Positions 44,690-56,725 are shown, counted from the stretch's first letter. The stretch: 64,000 nt of DNA from Phlebotomus papatasi (GCF_024763615.1 NC_077223.1:103974627-104038626); one strand, 5' to 3'. Numbers and translations are program-made. Notes: generated from the letters alone by a model not told the origin.

Positions 44690-46090
44690 AGCTTACAATT
44701 TCGACCATATTTTCTCCTCCTCAAATTTCCATGAAATTTTAGTTTTTGCACATTCTAGAGATTTACAATGCGAAAAAAAACAAAAAAAAAAATCGATTCA
44801 ACGTACGAGAAGATGTAAAAATACTTCGGAAGAATTCCGGAAGGGTAAGGAACTATGAGAATCAAGGTGGCCGAAATAGTACTCAAAGCTAATGTCTATA
44901 TTTTTATTCATATTAAAATGTATTAAGAATGATTTTAGACAAAACATAGATGGTAAAACACATACAAGATACCAGGCAACCCTCCTTAAAAAGAAGTAAC
45001 AAAAAATCAGTTTGTATTAAAAATATTACATTTTGAACTTAACAGTTTGGTGCTTGCATGCAACTATGCCATAGGGCAATGTAGGCAGCCTTCGCACATT
45101 TTTTCGTGCTTCATATTCAGGACTTTTTTCTGACTAAACTGTAAAATGGGCAGTGAATTGCACTACACCAAAAAGTTCTCTGATCTTTTAGGTTTCTATG
45201 CATGCCTAGTTAACTATCACAGAATTGTTGGTTTTTCATGGACAGGACAATGAAAAAAATATGACGATTTGTGCGATTCTTGCCCCCGCGGGGGCAGCGT
45301 TCACACGATGCGGGTTTGGGTTCGTCATTGCTTTTTTTCTCGAAATAAATTTTATGTACAATTAAAAATTATTTTCCGATTGTTATACTGTACCCTCGTG
45401 AACCCGCGGAAACTATCACTGCAGTAAAAGAAGATCTTTAAAACACCTTTTTTCACATTTTCTGGAGCACTGTTTTTTCTTCTAAATGAATATCGAAAAA
45501 CGACTATGAACATGTTCACACGGTTCACACTGTCAATAACCGGTGTCTCATGGAGATGGGAAGGAGACTATACGCCTGTCGAAGAGGAAATGACCACGAA
45601 TGTCTCACTGTGGCTTATGAGGCTATAGTGAGGTTATGATTTTCAAGCTGGAGTTGTCTGATGGATGTGCGAACGCTCACACATTCAGTGTTTGAAACCC
45701 CTCACAGTGTAGTACTTGCGAATTTTCCGCCACCGTGAAAATAATTTCCCTCCGATGCAAAAAATTATTACGTAAATATCATCTCAAGTAAACTCTTCAT
45801 CCACTGTGTTAAGTGATTTTTTTAAGAAATTAGTTTAACTATGAGAAATCAAATGAAATGTTCGCCATCAAAATTACCTGTTTTGGACCAATTTTCTATT
45901 TGTGATCCTAGCACCTAGGAAAGAAGGGCTTGGCTACCTATTTTTACAATGAAGATAAGGTTCATAAATACTTAACTTGTGGCTAAGAAATACGGAACTA
46001 ACTCTTTGAAAATAAAAATAAAATTCGCATCGTTCGAAAGCTCACACGTGCGAAGCCTGCCTACATTCCCCTAATTTGATACAGTTACCC
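44690..46090. mobile_element. Element J copy 4, split by element L
   Basis: The left part resembles J (ATTTCGACC, CAAATTTCCATGAAATTTTA, GGTAAGGAACTATGAGAAT, GCATGCAACTATGCC). The right end is AATTTGATACAGTTACCCTA after L. Left TIR decayed. Confidence 0.62.
45074..46071. mobile_element. Element L (998 bp, TA-GGG...CCC-TA) nested in J copy 4
   Basis: Ends GGGCAATGTAGGCAGCCTTC and GAAGCCTGCCTACATTCCCC, each flanked by TA; removing it rejoins J (ACTATGCC with AATTTGATACAG). The interior has a GC-rich perfect dyad TTGCCCCCGCGGGGGCA near 45280 and repeated GTTCACAC motifs. No ORF of note. Confidence 0.75.
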
Positions 46091-46144
46091 TAATATGCTC
46101 CTTCTAAAATAAATTACGTTAATCTATCCAAAATATTATTAAAT

Positions 46145-46215
46145 CATAAGGAATTCTCTCACAAATGACTAAACCTCTGTCTGCTCAAGAGCTGACGCTT
46201 TTACCAATTATACCA
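46145..46215 (-). repeat. tRNA-like or tRNA-derived SINE head
   Basis: The minus strand reads CTCATGGTATAATTGGTAAA, AGCGTCAGCTCTTGAGCAGA and GAGGTTTAGTCATTTG. GGTATAATTGGTAA-AGCG resembles a D-arm with A box, but the B box (GGTTTAGTC) is degenerate and I cannot close an acceptor stem. Not a functional tRNA by eye. Confidence 0.3.
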
Positions 46216-48993
46216 TGAGATCCCCTGAATTGATAATACCTCGTTGAAAATATAGTATTTTTACATTTTTTCGTTTTTAATATTAAGAATTTGCATGAAA
46301 AAAAAGCACTAAATGTAAAAGAAGAATGGTCAAAACTATATGGGCGTTGGTCCTGGAATCGCCACAAACGAGAGTAGGCGCATTTTGTAGGTACTGATAT
46401 AAGATTAAAAAAATTCCAGAACCCAGGACGATAAATGCTGTTAGTCCTTGTAAAAAAGCGTTTATCCTTCCGAAATATCACTGTTTTGACAACGAATTAC
46501 TCAAGAACGACTAAAGCGATCTTGATGAAATTCGGTATAGGATCAGTGTATTACTTAAACTTTTTACTCATGCATACCACCCCCTCCCCCGACTCTCCAT
46601 TCTTGTAGCCCCCATACAAAATGAGGCCATTTTATCTTACGACTTCTTTCTGAGAAGAGGTACAATGCTGAAATACGGCATGCGAACAAGGCTTAAAGAA
46701 AACTTTTTAACCGTACATACCGATCCCTTCTTCCATCATCCCTTCTGGTAGCCCCAAAACAAAATGAGAGCATTTTACCTTATAATTCCTTTCTTTAATA
46801 GCTAGTCCAATGCCTCAAATTTTCAGAAAAGAGCAATGGATGAAATCCATAAGGAACATAGAAAAAAATTGAATTGTCCGAAGCTTGAGTCGTCCGAAGG
46901 TAGCGCGCTTTCCCCGTTTCATCGAAATCTCTTCATAAACACCGAAAATACAGTCCGGTCAAAACATTTTCGATTATAACTCAAGTCAGGGAACATCGAG
47001 GTAGGATTTCGACCCACCGTTGGAAAAGTCTCTACCTCAGCTACAACGTATTACAATCTAAATAAAGAAAAAGTATCGTTTACTTTTGTAAATATTCGAC
47101 ATCGAATTTTTGAAAATCGTTTTTTCGATTAATCGTACCTTCGATTAGATCGGACGAAATTGGGATGTCAAAAAAATATAACATTTAAAGAGATCTTTAC
47201 AAATAACTAAAATTTTTCAAATTTTGACAATTAGAATTGGGGACAAATTAATAGGACTCATAGGGGCTGAGTTATTGAAAAATCAAAATTTGGGAGTCTC
47301 CAAAATAGCGAAAAGGGGGAATCGGAAGTGGATCTGACATCACCTACTTTTAGCCACCTATTGACATTTAATCTTTGCCAAAACCGCTTGTCGATATCTA
47401 TCTCCGTTCTCTCTCCAGTAGGGAAATTATATAACAGTATGACAATGTCATATGACAAATCTTCGTTATTAAATTCAGAAGTAGGACAACCTTAAAGGTC
47501 GGTGAGTATCAAGTGGCTATTATAAGTATGTCTATGAACCTCTCAATGATTTATAAGAGTCACGTTTTTGAATAGTTTTGCCGAATTCACCTCATAAAAA
47601 ATTCTAAATTTGTCATATGACATTGTCATACTATTACAGAATTCCCCTTCAAAAGTGCTTGTACGATGGATAGACAGGACGGACAGGATGCTCACGAAAG
47701 ATCGATATTTAAATATAAAATAATTGTAAGCTGAGATTGTAAAGAATCTCAGCTAGCAAACAAATCCACTTACAATTTGCTTCTCGAACAATTGCCAAAA
47801 TAGAGACAAAACGGTTAGAAATATCAGCTTAAGGTTTCCTGAACACCTATCCCTTGGTCGCCCTTTTCTAAAGAGAATCCGAAAAAATACTGAAATTTAT
47901 ATTTAGATTATAAATGAAGTTAAAAAGTTTCAAAAAGTTGAAATTCTTTATAGGTCTTGAATAAATGATCATCTGATCGCAACTGCCCCACCTACCCCTA
48001 CTCTCTGAATCACTTAACGCCTTTTTTCTTGACAGTTATTAGAAAGATGTCCCTTTTTGCAAAATCCACAAAAAAAATAAAGGAAGATGTCCTTTTCTTA
48101 ATGTGGGAGAACACTTTTTTATAGTACCTTGCAGTGGACAGATCTAAAAAGGAAGTTCAAAAGGTTCAATTTACTAGGAAGTCACAGATATGATCTCTTT
48201 GCCCAGGAATTTCACTGGCACTAACTACTCTTAACTGCGAAATACTATGTACTTGTTCAAAGTAAGTAAAGTTGTTGGTAAAGTCGCAAAAGTTTCTCGA
48301 CATCTTATTATAAATTTAATTTCTTGTTGATAAGATTGACAATAAAGTAAAGGTCATACCGTCACACCACTTAAGGGTGATTTTTGTCAACTAATCAGCG
48401 AATGACTCAAATTATTTTTAGACTTATGGTTTTTAATTTTACAAAAAAAATAAATAAATTCTTCTCAAAAAAAATCTTGTCAAATTTTGCCTTTATAACC
48501 AAATACTTTTAATGTTATAATAGAATATAGTTTATTAGATAATTTCATTTTCCATTCGAAAATTATGCAAATTATCTCTCGCCATTTATTTTTAATTTAA
48601 TTTTCGTCTAATGCAATCTACCAAAGCTTTAAATTATATTTGAAAATATAATTAAATTCAATAATCACATTTTATATCAGATTGAACAATGCTTCTAAAT
48701 TAAAAACATTTTGAATTTTCAATACAAAGTCCATAAATCATCTGCTAATGTTAACCAACTATTTTATTTAATTTTCTGGGTTATTGCAATATATGGTCAT
48801 TTAATTATTTTCCATATTTTAGAAATTTGTTATATCATCCTTAATTAGGAAATTGTAGGAATGTTAGGCTTTTTAAAGAAAGACAAGTTTAATAAGCAAG
48901 AGTTTACATTAAATCATCCCAATATACATTATCTGTTCACATTGTTTTGTACAATTGTAGAATTCTATAGGACATATCCATTATTTTCTTTAA
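46216..48993. other. Intron stretch with decayed repeats
   Basis: Contains element BB. TGTCCGAAGCTTGAGTCGTC with GGTAGCGCGCTTTCC at about 46876-46915 recurs near 59787-59822 in diverged form, so a decayed repeat is likely. The rest is not assignable. Confidence 0.4.
47421..47647. mobile_element. Element BB (227 bp) with 40-bp TIR
   Basis: Left GGGAAATTATATAACAGTAT then GACAATGTCATATGACAAAT; the right end is the complement to ACAGAATTCCCC. TA precedes it; the right flank is TT. The TIR itself contains the dyads TGACAATGTCA and GTCATATGAC. Confidence 0.75.
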
Positions 48994-49133
48994 CCCTTTA
49001 GGGATGAGAGGGTAAAAAATTGAGGGCAAGAAAAAATCACCTTTTCTGACTTTTTAGAGCAAAACACAATTTTAGATGACAGTAGGAAAAATTTCATTTT
49101 TAGGTAACCGGTGACTCAATCGTCCTTAAAGGA
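48994..49133. mobile_element. piggyBac-type MITE, family I, copy 2
   Basis: 140 bp, same length as copy 1, from CCCTTTAGGGATGAGAGGG to CTCAATCGTCCTTAAAGG, flanked by TTAA. Shares TTTTTAGAGCAAAAC and CGGTGACTCAATCG with copy 1. Confidence 0.8.
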
Positions 49134-49485
49134 TTAAGTCTGTTTCAATGTCTCTGTATTGGGCCACAATTATCCTTAGCTTTGGAGAAAATGAGAAGGA
49201 CTGATATGAGTCACTCGGACTGATACAAACACTTTTGTGAAAAAGTTTCTGCCGCTAAACGTTTTATGGCTTGATCTGAGCCTATTACTTCTAATTCCAT
49301 CGTGCAGCACCATACTAACTTTTAACTACTCAATTCTTTTGAACTTTAGTTCCCAAGTAGACTCAGGCTGATCCTCGAAAAATATTTATTTTGTAAAATT
49401 TTGCAGTACAGGATTACTTAGCTATTTACTTAGGTAGCTACAACAACCCTTTAAAGAGCCGGGCCTCTCGCACTAACCTCCCCCA

Positions 49486-50655
49486 TCACGGTAAAAAATT
49501 TCGCCACATATTTGTTCCAAAAATTAGCTCGTCCACCATAATTTTTGGTATAATCTTGTTCATTTTACGAGACTCAAAAAGATACCCAATATTAGTAACG
49601 AATTTTTTCGAAAATGTAGCTCGTCCACGGACACCGAAAATTTTTGGAACAAATTTGTACCTTCTAGGAGGAACAAAAAGATACCCAATATTAGTAATAA
49701 ATTTGTTCCAATAAATAGCTCGTCTAGTCTCGTATCCCTTCTCCTCTCACACTCAGTCACACGTCACCGAAGCGAAGAGGACGCCAAATCTCTGACAATT
49801 TTCGTGCTACATAGTTTCACTTTATTAATACGAGATTCCCTTCCCCTCCTGCTGCCAGCACTCGCATATGATTTCGTCATGCACGCGTCTGTATAAAACA
49901 CTCTTAAGTTGATTCTTATTTGATGTTCCTTATGAACTTTCGCCACCGAAATCTATCTCGACTGAAGTATAGGCCTTAACTGTAAGACGAAATCACTTAC
50001 ACGGATTTGTTCCCGACAATGGGAACAAAAAGATTCCCCATATGAGTAACAATTTTGTTCCAAAAATTACCTCGTCCACGGACACCGAAAATTTTTGGAA
50101 CAAATATGTTACAGATGTAGGAATAATATTGTTATAAAGAAAATGTACCAATTTGTTCCTGACAGTGGGAACAAAACAGCCGAGTGCAACAAATTCTGTT
50201 CCAAATTTCGGGAACAAATTGGTATAAAACGAAATCAACTCAAATTTGTAGACATTCCACTGTATCAAAACGGTTCCAAAGGAAACTCTAACAAAATTGT
50301 GTAGAAGGCGGTTCTTCTATAATTCTTGCAACGGTCATATTTTAAAATTCACGAGCACTCTCCTCACAATAGAACAGCACGGAAGGGAGTGTGTTCGTGT
50401 GAAAGGGGAAGGCAGTATTGATCAGGCCATCGAAAGGGAAGCATCGAGCTCCGTGTCCTGGGTCTTGCAGAGTGAATAATCGGTTGTCCCGAGACCCAGG
50501 ACTACAATTGTAACTGCATTTCGTAACAAAACTATAAAGAAAACTTTTTGGAACAAAAAAAATATCTTTTCTAGGTGCAAATCGATTCCAGAAAAATTTG
50601 TTCCAAGGAAAACTTGTTCCAATATTTTGGTCAGTGTCCAAAAGTTTTTACCGTG
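49486..50655. mobile_element. Element Y (1.17 kb) with internal tandem GTTCC dyads
   Basis: CACGGTAAAAAATTTCG and AAAAGTTTTTACCGTG form the TIR. The interior repeats TTGTTCCAAAAATTA, GCTCGTCCACGGACACCG and TTTTTGGAACAAA in both orientations (49520, 49600, 49650, 49700, 50050, 50090). ORFs inside follow the repeats. Confidence 0.65.
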
Positions 50656-50721
50656 TTGTATTCTAAATTCGAATTATAAGAAATTATGGTGTTATTCTAA
50701 TGAAAAATGAACATATCTTTT

Positions 50722-50883
50722 CAGTACTTTACTGTTCTCAAATGTTTCTGTTTTATCGACTTTTCTTTCTCGACTGTTTCCCATAGTCCTCGCCGTGTTC
50801 TAAAACCACGAAACAGTCGAGACAGAAACCAATACAGAGAAAAGTCGATAATGCAGAAGCTTTTGAGAACAGTCATGTGCTAA
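50722..50883. mobile_element. Palindromic MITE U, copy 1
   Basis: About 162 bp; ACTGTTCTCAAATGTTTCTG and CAGAAGCTTTTGAGAACAGT at the ends, then ATCGACTTTTCTTT and CTCGACTGTTTCC / CGAAACAGTCGAG. It gives the uninterrupted form of copy 2. Confidence 0.8.
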
Positions 50884-52098
50884 AAAATCTTAAGAAGAAA
50901 AACTTAGAATATTTAAATACGCCAAATGCGGTAAGTGTAGAAAATTCGGGGAAAGTGAGAAGAGCAAATGTCGCAGAGGTTCAGCAAGATATCATTTTAC
51001 CATGTTCCTTGTGTTCTGGGGAGGTGTGAGGAGAGAGGGCTAAATGGGTGATGATGTTGTGTAGAGAGAAGCATTTAAGCTGTGAAATACTTTGTTCATT
51101 GACAAAGTAATAAAACTTAAATTGAAATCGTCTCCAAAGTCTCTCTCCTTTCCGGGGGTGTTGGGAAAATTGAGGCTGGGGGGGTGCAAAGTGTCTCATG
51201 GAGTGAATTGCACAGAGATTTTTATGTCTCTCTTTCCACCAACATCGTACGCATTTTGCCAACAATGGCAAGAATATTCACTGAGTTATTTTCACTTATT
51301 AGATATTAATTGTAGGTATATTGAGTGGAAATGGAAAAGAGTCTATTAATTCAGCAGCCGATGGTGGAGTGTGAGAATTATTTATTAGTATTGCCGAAAA
51401 ATTATTATCTTGATTTTCTCTTCTGCCACAAGAATCAGGGGGGTGGTTTTAGTACTCTAACAAAGTGAAGCCTCTGGATGGGAAAAGACAATTTTACGAG
51501 GGGTGTTTGTGTCAGGAAAAATGGGATGTCTTTGAGGTGGGATTCAATTAGAGATGCTCTGTGTGTTTCAAGAGGAGAATCCCAGAAAACCAAGTCAATT
51601 TGTACTCATCTCGTGGAGATGATGAACCTTAGAAAGTCCCCACTGTGGAAGAGCTCCGAGTGATAAGATTAATTGAAAACTATTTGCACTAGAGCTTCCT
51701 TTTGTGGATGCTGCCGCGCCCAGAAACTGACACAAAATAGCCTCCCATCAAATCCCATCTCTTGCAGTTGATGTTAGAAAATGAAGGAGCACTGTTTCAA
51801 CTTCATTCTCAATGTAAACCTCTTTGCTGTTCCCAGTGGTAATCATTGAAAATGGGATTGCTTTTCAACAACAATTTACTTTCATTTTTGGTAGAGAAAT
51901 TTCTCTGAATTCTAATTTTCAAAGTAGCGCACAATAACTCTTGTAATAGAGCACCTGGTCTATGATACTATTGTCCAGAGTTCAAATCCCTTTTAGTTTG
52001 TGATCACATCCAGTGAGTTTCAGTGTACTTAATTGCAATAGGAAGGACTAAAAAACGCGTTTGCTGGGTGGTCATAATTAAATACAGAACCTTCTACA
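50884..52098. other. Intron stretch without recognised elements
   Basis: Only short frames. AATAGAGCACCTGGTC and GTCCAGAGTTCAAATCCC at about 51947-51989 look faintly tRNA-like but do not fold by eye. Confidence 0.4.
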
Positions 52099-52349
52099 CA
52101 CTGAGAAAAAAAGGGGTCCGATTAACTTTTTTTCCTCATAACTTCAACACTTTTTAGGTGTAAAAATATATCAACATTTTTTAATGTTAATTTTACACCT
52201 TTTTAAGTGTAAAATTAACATGAAAAAGGTAACTTTAACCCCTAATACACATAAAAAGCATAATGTTTACACCGATTTCGGATCAATAATGCAGGGTAAA
52301 ATTAACATTTCTGGAATGCTATTTTAACTTTTCCGGAATTCTCTCAGTG
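52099..52349. mobile_element. Family-T MITE, copy 2
   Basis: 251 bp, CACTGAGAAAAAAAGG to TTCTCTCAGTG. The central hairpin ATGTTAATTTTACACCTT / AAGTGTAAAATTAACAT is perfect apart from one or two bases. Confidence 0.85.
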
Positions 52350-52542
52350 AAATGGGATTTCCGCACATCTTCTAAGTCTAAGGGGAACAGAAAATTTTCC
52401 TTAATAAACGTAGGGTAATTTTGTAAAAATCGGACACTGCTGAAAGTCAGACGAAAGTAATCGAAAGTCGGATTATGCAAAGCGGTTTCAGTAGAATAGA
52501 TTTCAATTTAAATTTCCTGACTTTAGAATCAAAATATCCGAC

Positions 52543-52620
52543 TAGAGGAAACTGGGGCACCACCGAACTTGGGGTAGTACCGAACTCTGATTTTTATTTC
52601 TAAACTACTTGTACCATGTC
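52543..52620. mobile_element. Family-M fragment
   Basis: TAGAGGAAACTGGGGCACCA, GGGGTAGTACCGAACTCTGA and TTTCTAAACTACTTG match the left side of copy 1. No right end is found before element J copy 2. Confidence 0.55.
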
Positions 52621-52849
52621 ACATTAATTTGTTAATTAATTATAACACAATTACATTGGTCCATGACACATTAATTCACTCTACAAAAACTGTATTTTCG
52701 TAAAAAAACGTATTGAATACATCAACCGCCAGAATTTTTTCAGCTGTCACCCGGATATCGAAGTTCCGGATAACAAAGAGCTGAGAGTAAGCAAGTAAAT
52801 TACTTTGGCGCACTTAATCAAAGTCTTAGTAAAATTTCTACTGAACGTA

Positions 52850-53856
52850 GGGGAAGTGTGCCAAATTTCGCCCAGCTTCTAATTTCGGCCAGCTTCTAAT
52901 TTCGGCCACGTTGAGTGTAATTTCTGCCATGGAAAAAATTAATTAAAATTATGTATGCTATCTTCGAATAGTCAATGAATTCATTTTGCTTTCAAATATT
53001 TATTCATTTTAGGATGTATTAACACAAAGACAGTTAAATTTAGGCATAATTTTAATTTAAATTCTGTTGTAAAAACTCAGTGTGGAAAGAGTCTTACAAA
53101 AAATGTGACAGATTGATTGTGTTTCTAGCAGTCTTACGATTTGTGGTGAAGTGCAAGAGGTTTTCCTTCGGTGTTTTTCATGAAAATTGATTAGTTTTCA
53201 TTAAAGATTGTTTCTGTTTATGTTAATTGTGAATCAATCTTTAAATTTCGGGTAAAATTTCCCAGTTGGACCTGTATTTCGCGTAAAAAAGTATATACTT
53301 TGTGAGCGTCTCTCCGGTGAGGTAGTGTTGCCTATTCCGGCAATATCTTTTGCTTTCCTAAATTTCTTATTCACTTTCATGTTCTTTTTTTTAATGTCTG
53401 AGTTCTATAATGTCCAGAGAAAAAAATCAATCGCTTCTACGAAAAAGATGATGTGGAAAAGGCCTTGGAAGGGTTCAGGAAGGGCAAATTGCTACGGGAA
53501 TCTGCGCGTAAATTTGAGATGCTACTCTTCAGGTCTTCAGGACAAATTACACGGAAGATCTCAGGGCTTGTGGGTCATATAAACGTATTAAACTAAATAT
53601 TAAACTCGTTCCGTATGACGTTTTGAAATTTTCTATCCGTTCCGTCACAAAAGGTGGTCAGAAAAAAGATGTCCGGTATTTCACTCAAAGTGTCCGGAAT
53701 ACTACCCAAAGTAATGTCTACTAGTTTTCAAGGTTCCACACAACCTTTCCGAAAAGGAAGTAACAAAATATATCAATATGAATTAAATTTATTGCATTTC
53801 AAACTTAGGGCATCGATGCTTATTTGCAACTATGCCGAAATTTGGCACACTTACCC
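52850..53856. mobile_element. Element J copy 2 (pogo-like, 1007 bp)
   Basis: Complete ends GGGAAGTGTGCCAAATTTCG and CGAAATTTGGCACACTTACCC, both flanked by TA. It contains a broken HTH-coding segment (separate entry). It is the longest of four J copies, so it best shows what the family once coded. Confidence 0.8.
53417..53580 (+). pseudogene. Pipsqueak-type HTH remnant of a pogo-like transposase in element J
   Basis: The frame reads EKKINRFYEKDDVEKALEGF, then RKGKLLRESARKFEM and later RKISGLVG. Lys-Ala-Leu-x5-Gly-Lys-x2-Arg-Glu-x-Ala-x3-Phe is the pattern of psq/CENP-B-type HTH domains found at the N-terminus of pogo transposases. The frame is lost at both ends, and an upstream ATG is out of frame by one base. 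No DDE domain is seen. A domesticated psq gene is unlikely because the segment lies within TIRs and is degenerate in other copies. Confidence 0.6.
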
Positions 53857-54154
53857 TAAATGTAAATAAACGAAGTAATTATAAATTTAAACAAATGTTG
53901 CAATTTTTTTTGTACTTGCATTGAAAAATTGGTGGGCTTTTGAGTGTTTAATTGGTGAACTTAAGGAGCATGGAAGAAGCATTCACTGCGAGGAAAGCGT
54001 TCTGGGCGATCTACGATCAGCAATTGTTCCAACACGGGGCACATTGTAATGATTGCATTGTAATAACAAATAAAGTGTCTCCATACGATTAATAATAATA
54101 AGTTTTTTGTAAAGGAATTATCGTAGAATTTGAGGTTAAAAAGATTAATCCTTG

Positions 54155-54405
54155 CACTGAGAGAAATCCGAAAAAGTTAAAATAACATTCCGGAAATGTT
54201 AATTTTACTCTGAATTATTGATCTGAAATCGGTGTAAATATTATGCTTTTTAGGTGTATTATGGGTTAAACTTACCCTTTTTATGTTAATTTTACACTTA
54301 AAAAGGTGTAAAATTAACATAAAAATGTTGATATATTTTTACACCTAAAAAGTGTTAAAGTTATGAGGAAAAAAAGTTAATCGCACCCTCTTTTTTTTCT
54401 CAGTG
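54155..54405. mobile_element. Family-T MITE, copy 3 (inverted)
   Basis: 251 bp in the opposite orientation to copies 1, 2 and 4, CACTGAGAGAAATCCGAAAA to TTTTTTTTCTCAGTG; flanks TTG and CGA show no obvious duplication. Confidence 0.85.
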
Positions 54406-54589
54406 CGAGAATGTGATACAACGATTGTTGAATTGAAAAAACTTGCGATTCTTTAGCAAACTAAGATTTATTTCAATGAGATTATCCAGGCGGATATTTT
54501 ACCAATTCCTAATAACGGTTTTTTATTATCAAATGCCAAAAAAACTCTAGTGAGCGTATTTCTCAGCCAAATGGGGTCATTATTGGGAT

Positions 54590-54625
54590 TTTTGGAAAGG
54601 TCTTGGAATTCCTGAAAAGCCTGAC
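54590..54625 (-). repeat. Solo relative of the 230-bp satellite
   Basis: GGAAAGGTCTTGGAATTCCT is the complement of the satellite's AGGAATTCCAAGACCTTTCC block. It is followed by several GAACCG/CGGTT motifs to about 54890 that resemble the satellite dyad. Confidence 0.45.
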
Positions 54626-55071
54626 CCGATTCCATTCAGTTATGAACCGATAATGAACCGTTTCATAACCTATAGCTAATTTTCATTCGAAATTCAATTA
54701 TATTACTCCTGAGGTGTAGTTTGGGCAATATTTTATGTGATTTAAAAATCGGTTCAAATCGATTGTGAACCGGAAATGAACCGATAAGTAATTTTCGTTA
54801 CAACATCAATCATATCACTCTTAAAACTATTTCGGGGAATTTCTTGAGTGATTTATGATGGATCGGTTTAAATTAATTGAGAACCGGTAAACACTAAATG
54901 GTGCAAATGTACTTTTCAGGTGTAGCATCTAAGTCACGAGTTCGAGCATTTCGCAAAGCCTGGGATGCTTTGCCATTCCTTTTTTAACAATTTACTGTTC
55001 TCAAGTGCTTCTGCGTTATTGTTGATTCCTGCCTCCACTGTTTTTCACAGTCTTTGTCGTGTTCTTACTGT

Positions 55072-55478
55072 GTTATCACACTTGCACTTTGCACATTAAA
55101 ATTTTAATATGATTCACATTAATTGTCGCTGGTGAGAGTCCAAATGTGTAATTTGTGTGTTTGAATCATATTATATAATGAAAATTTGATCTATTTGTTG
55201 ATAAAAAGGTAGACTTGACCCGCAAAATTTGATATAAATTGATTTATAGCATTAATGCGAAAAATTAATGCGATTTTCTCTTTAATTTTTTAATGTGAAA
55301 AATATTTATGCTTTAGGCAAATTTAAACTTATTTTTGTAGGCCAAGTCCACTTCTTTATCAATAAATAGAAAAACCCCAAATATTAAGTGACTCAAAGAC
55401 ACAAATAACATATTTGGACGCTCACAAGCGACAATTAATGTGAATCACATTAAAATTTTAATGTGCAAGTGTGATAAC
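55072..55478. mobile_element. Element V (407 bp), inverted-repeat element nested in U
   Basis: GTTATCACACTTGCAC and GTGCAAGTGTGATAAC at the ends, then ACATTAAAATTTTAATRTG and GATTCACATTAATTGTCGCT on both arms, and AGTCCAAAT / ATTTGGACG further in. No ORF. Confidence 0.78.
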
Positions 55479-55485
55479 GCCGTTA

Positions 55486-55737
55486 CACTGAGAAAAAACG
55501 GGGGTGCGATTAACTTTTTTTCCTCATAACTTTAACACTTTTTAGGTGTAAAAATATATCAACAGTTTTTAATGTTAATTTTGCACCTTTTTAAGGGTAA
55601 GATTAACATGAAAAAGGGTTACTTAACCCCTAATACACATAAAAAGGGTAATATTTACACCGATTTCGGATCAATACTGCAGGCTAAAATAAACATTTCC
55701 GGGATGTTATTTTAACTTTTTCGGATTTCTCTCAGTG
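55486..55737. mobile_element. Family-T MITE, copy 4, nested in U
   Basis: 252 bp, CACTGAGAAAAAACGGGGG to TTCTCTCAGTG, flanked by TTA and TAA. It sits next to element V inside palindrome U copy 2. Confidence 0.85.
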
Positions 55738-55820
55738 TAAACCACCAAACAGTCGTGACAGGAACCAATACAAAGGAAGGTCGATTATGTAGAAGTACTT
55801 GAGAACAGTAAAGTGTTAAA

Positions 55821-56725
55821 AAAAACATGTTAATTTTTCATTAAAATAGCACCATTACCTCTTCAATCGATTTGGCAAAGACTAATTATTCTAGTCAGTA
55901 ATGAATCGGTAATATATCAATAAATGCATATCTATCAAAAATGCAATTAATTTCCGTTTTCAGTCTCTTTTTTCAGAGTTCCTCGAGTTACCGTTCCTAA
56001 TATGAATTCAATCATTTTGAGGGAGAAAGAGAGCTTTTGAATTTTCCATTGAAAAATGCATTAAATTGTAACCTTAGAAAAAGTAAAATGCAAATGAGAA
56101 ACCGATGGTGCAATGTTGCACTTTTTTTTTCGATCGCTTCTGCATTTTATGAAAAATGCGACAGCATAACATCCCCTCTGTAAATGACACTTATATTCTA
56201 TCCATTGAGAATGAAAAGCTCTCCATGGGGGAGCCAATCAATTCTCGGACGGAAAGAACAATTTCCTAAGCTTTTCCGAGAACCAGTTATATACCCTCTC
56301 TCGCAGTAATGAAATGCACATTTACCAGGGGCAGGGGTAGCATTCCACAATAAATCAAAAGCAGAAAAATCTATTATGGTGAAAAAATGCTAAAATGCTA
56401 ATTTCAAAGAAAAATTCCTACTCTTCAGGGTTATCTCCAATTGAAATATCCAGGGATCGAGGATTAAAAGTTCAAAGGTGAATTTTTTGGAAAATGGGGT
56501 ATGAAGAAAGTGTTTGTGGATTTCTTGTATGGATCTGTGTATTTTAACATTGCCCCAAAGTCCATGTTGTTACCCTGAAAGACTGTGAAAGCCATGGAAG
56601 TTTGTCTTGTGATGTAGCCAAAAAAGATGGTAAAGGGGATGAGAAAGAGAGTTGGGAAGTGGACGAACAAGGCACTTTTTTGAGAAGGGAGGGCAGGGGA
56701 GAGAAAATACTATGTGACCTCTTAC
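55821..56725. other. Intron 3' of the basic exon
   Basis: Mixed-composition sequence without TIR pairs. The minus-strand reading frame continues past the donor at 56726 to about 56544 but becomes Ser/Leu-rich without domain, so the splice is preferred. Confidence 0.5.

Larger units (their letters stand above)
54984..55820. mobile_element. Palindromic MITE U, copy 2, containing V and T
   Basis: Left arm TTTACTGTTCTCAAGTGCTT and right arm AAGTACTTGAGAACAGTAAA match copy 1; the loop CGTGTTCT...AAACCACCAAACAGTCG is separated by elements V (55072-55478) and T (55486-55737). Confidence 0.8.

Noticed and set aside
51945..52000. tRNA gene
   Set aside because: Only a vague D-arm and T-arm resemblance; no acceptor stem or anticodon arm can be drawn.
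56544..56725. Extension of the basic exon to a C-terminus at 56544
   Set aside because: A strong donor GTAAGA occurs at 56725 and the sequence beyond it loses coding character.
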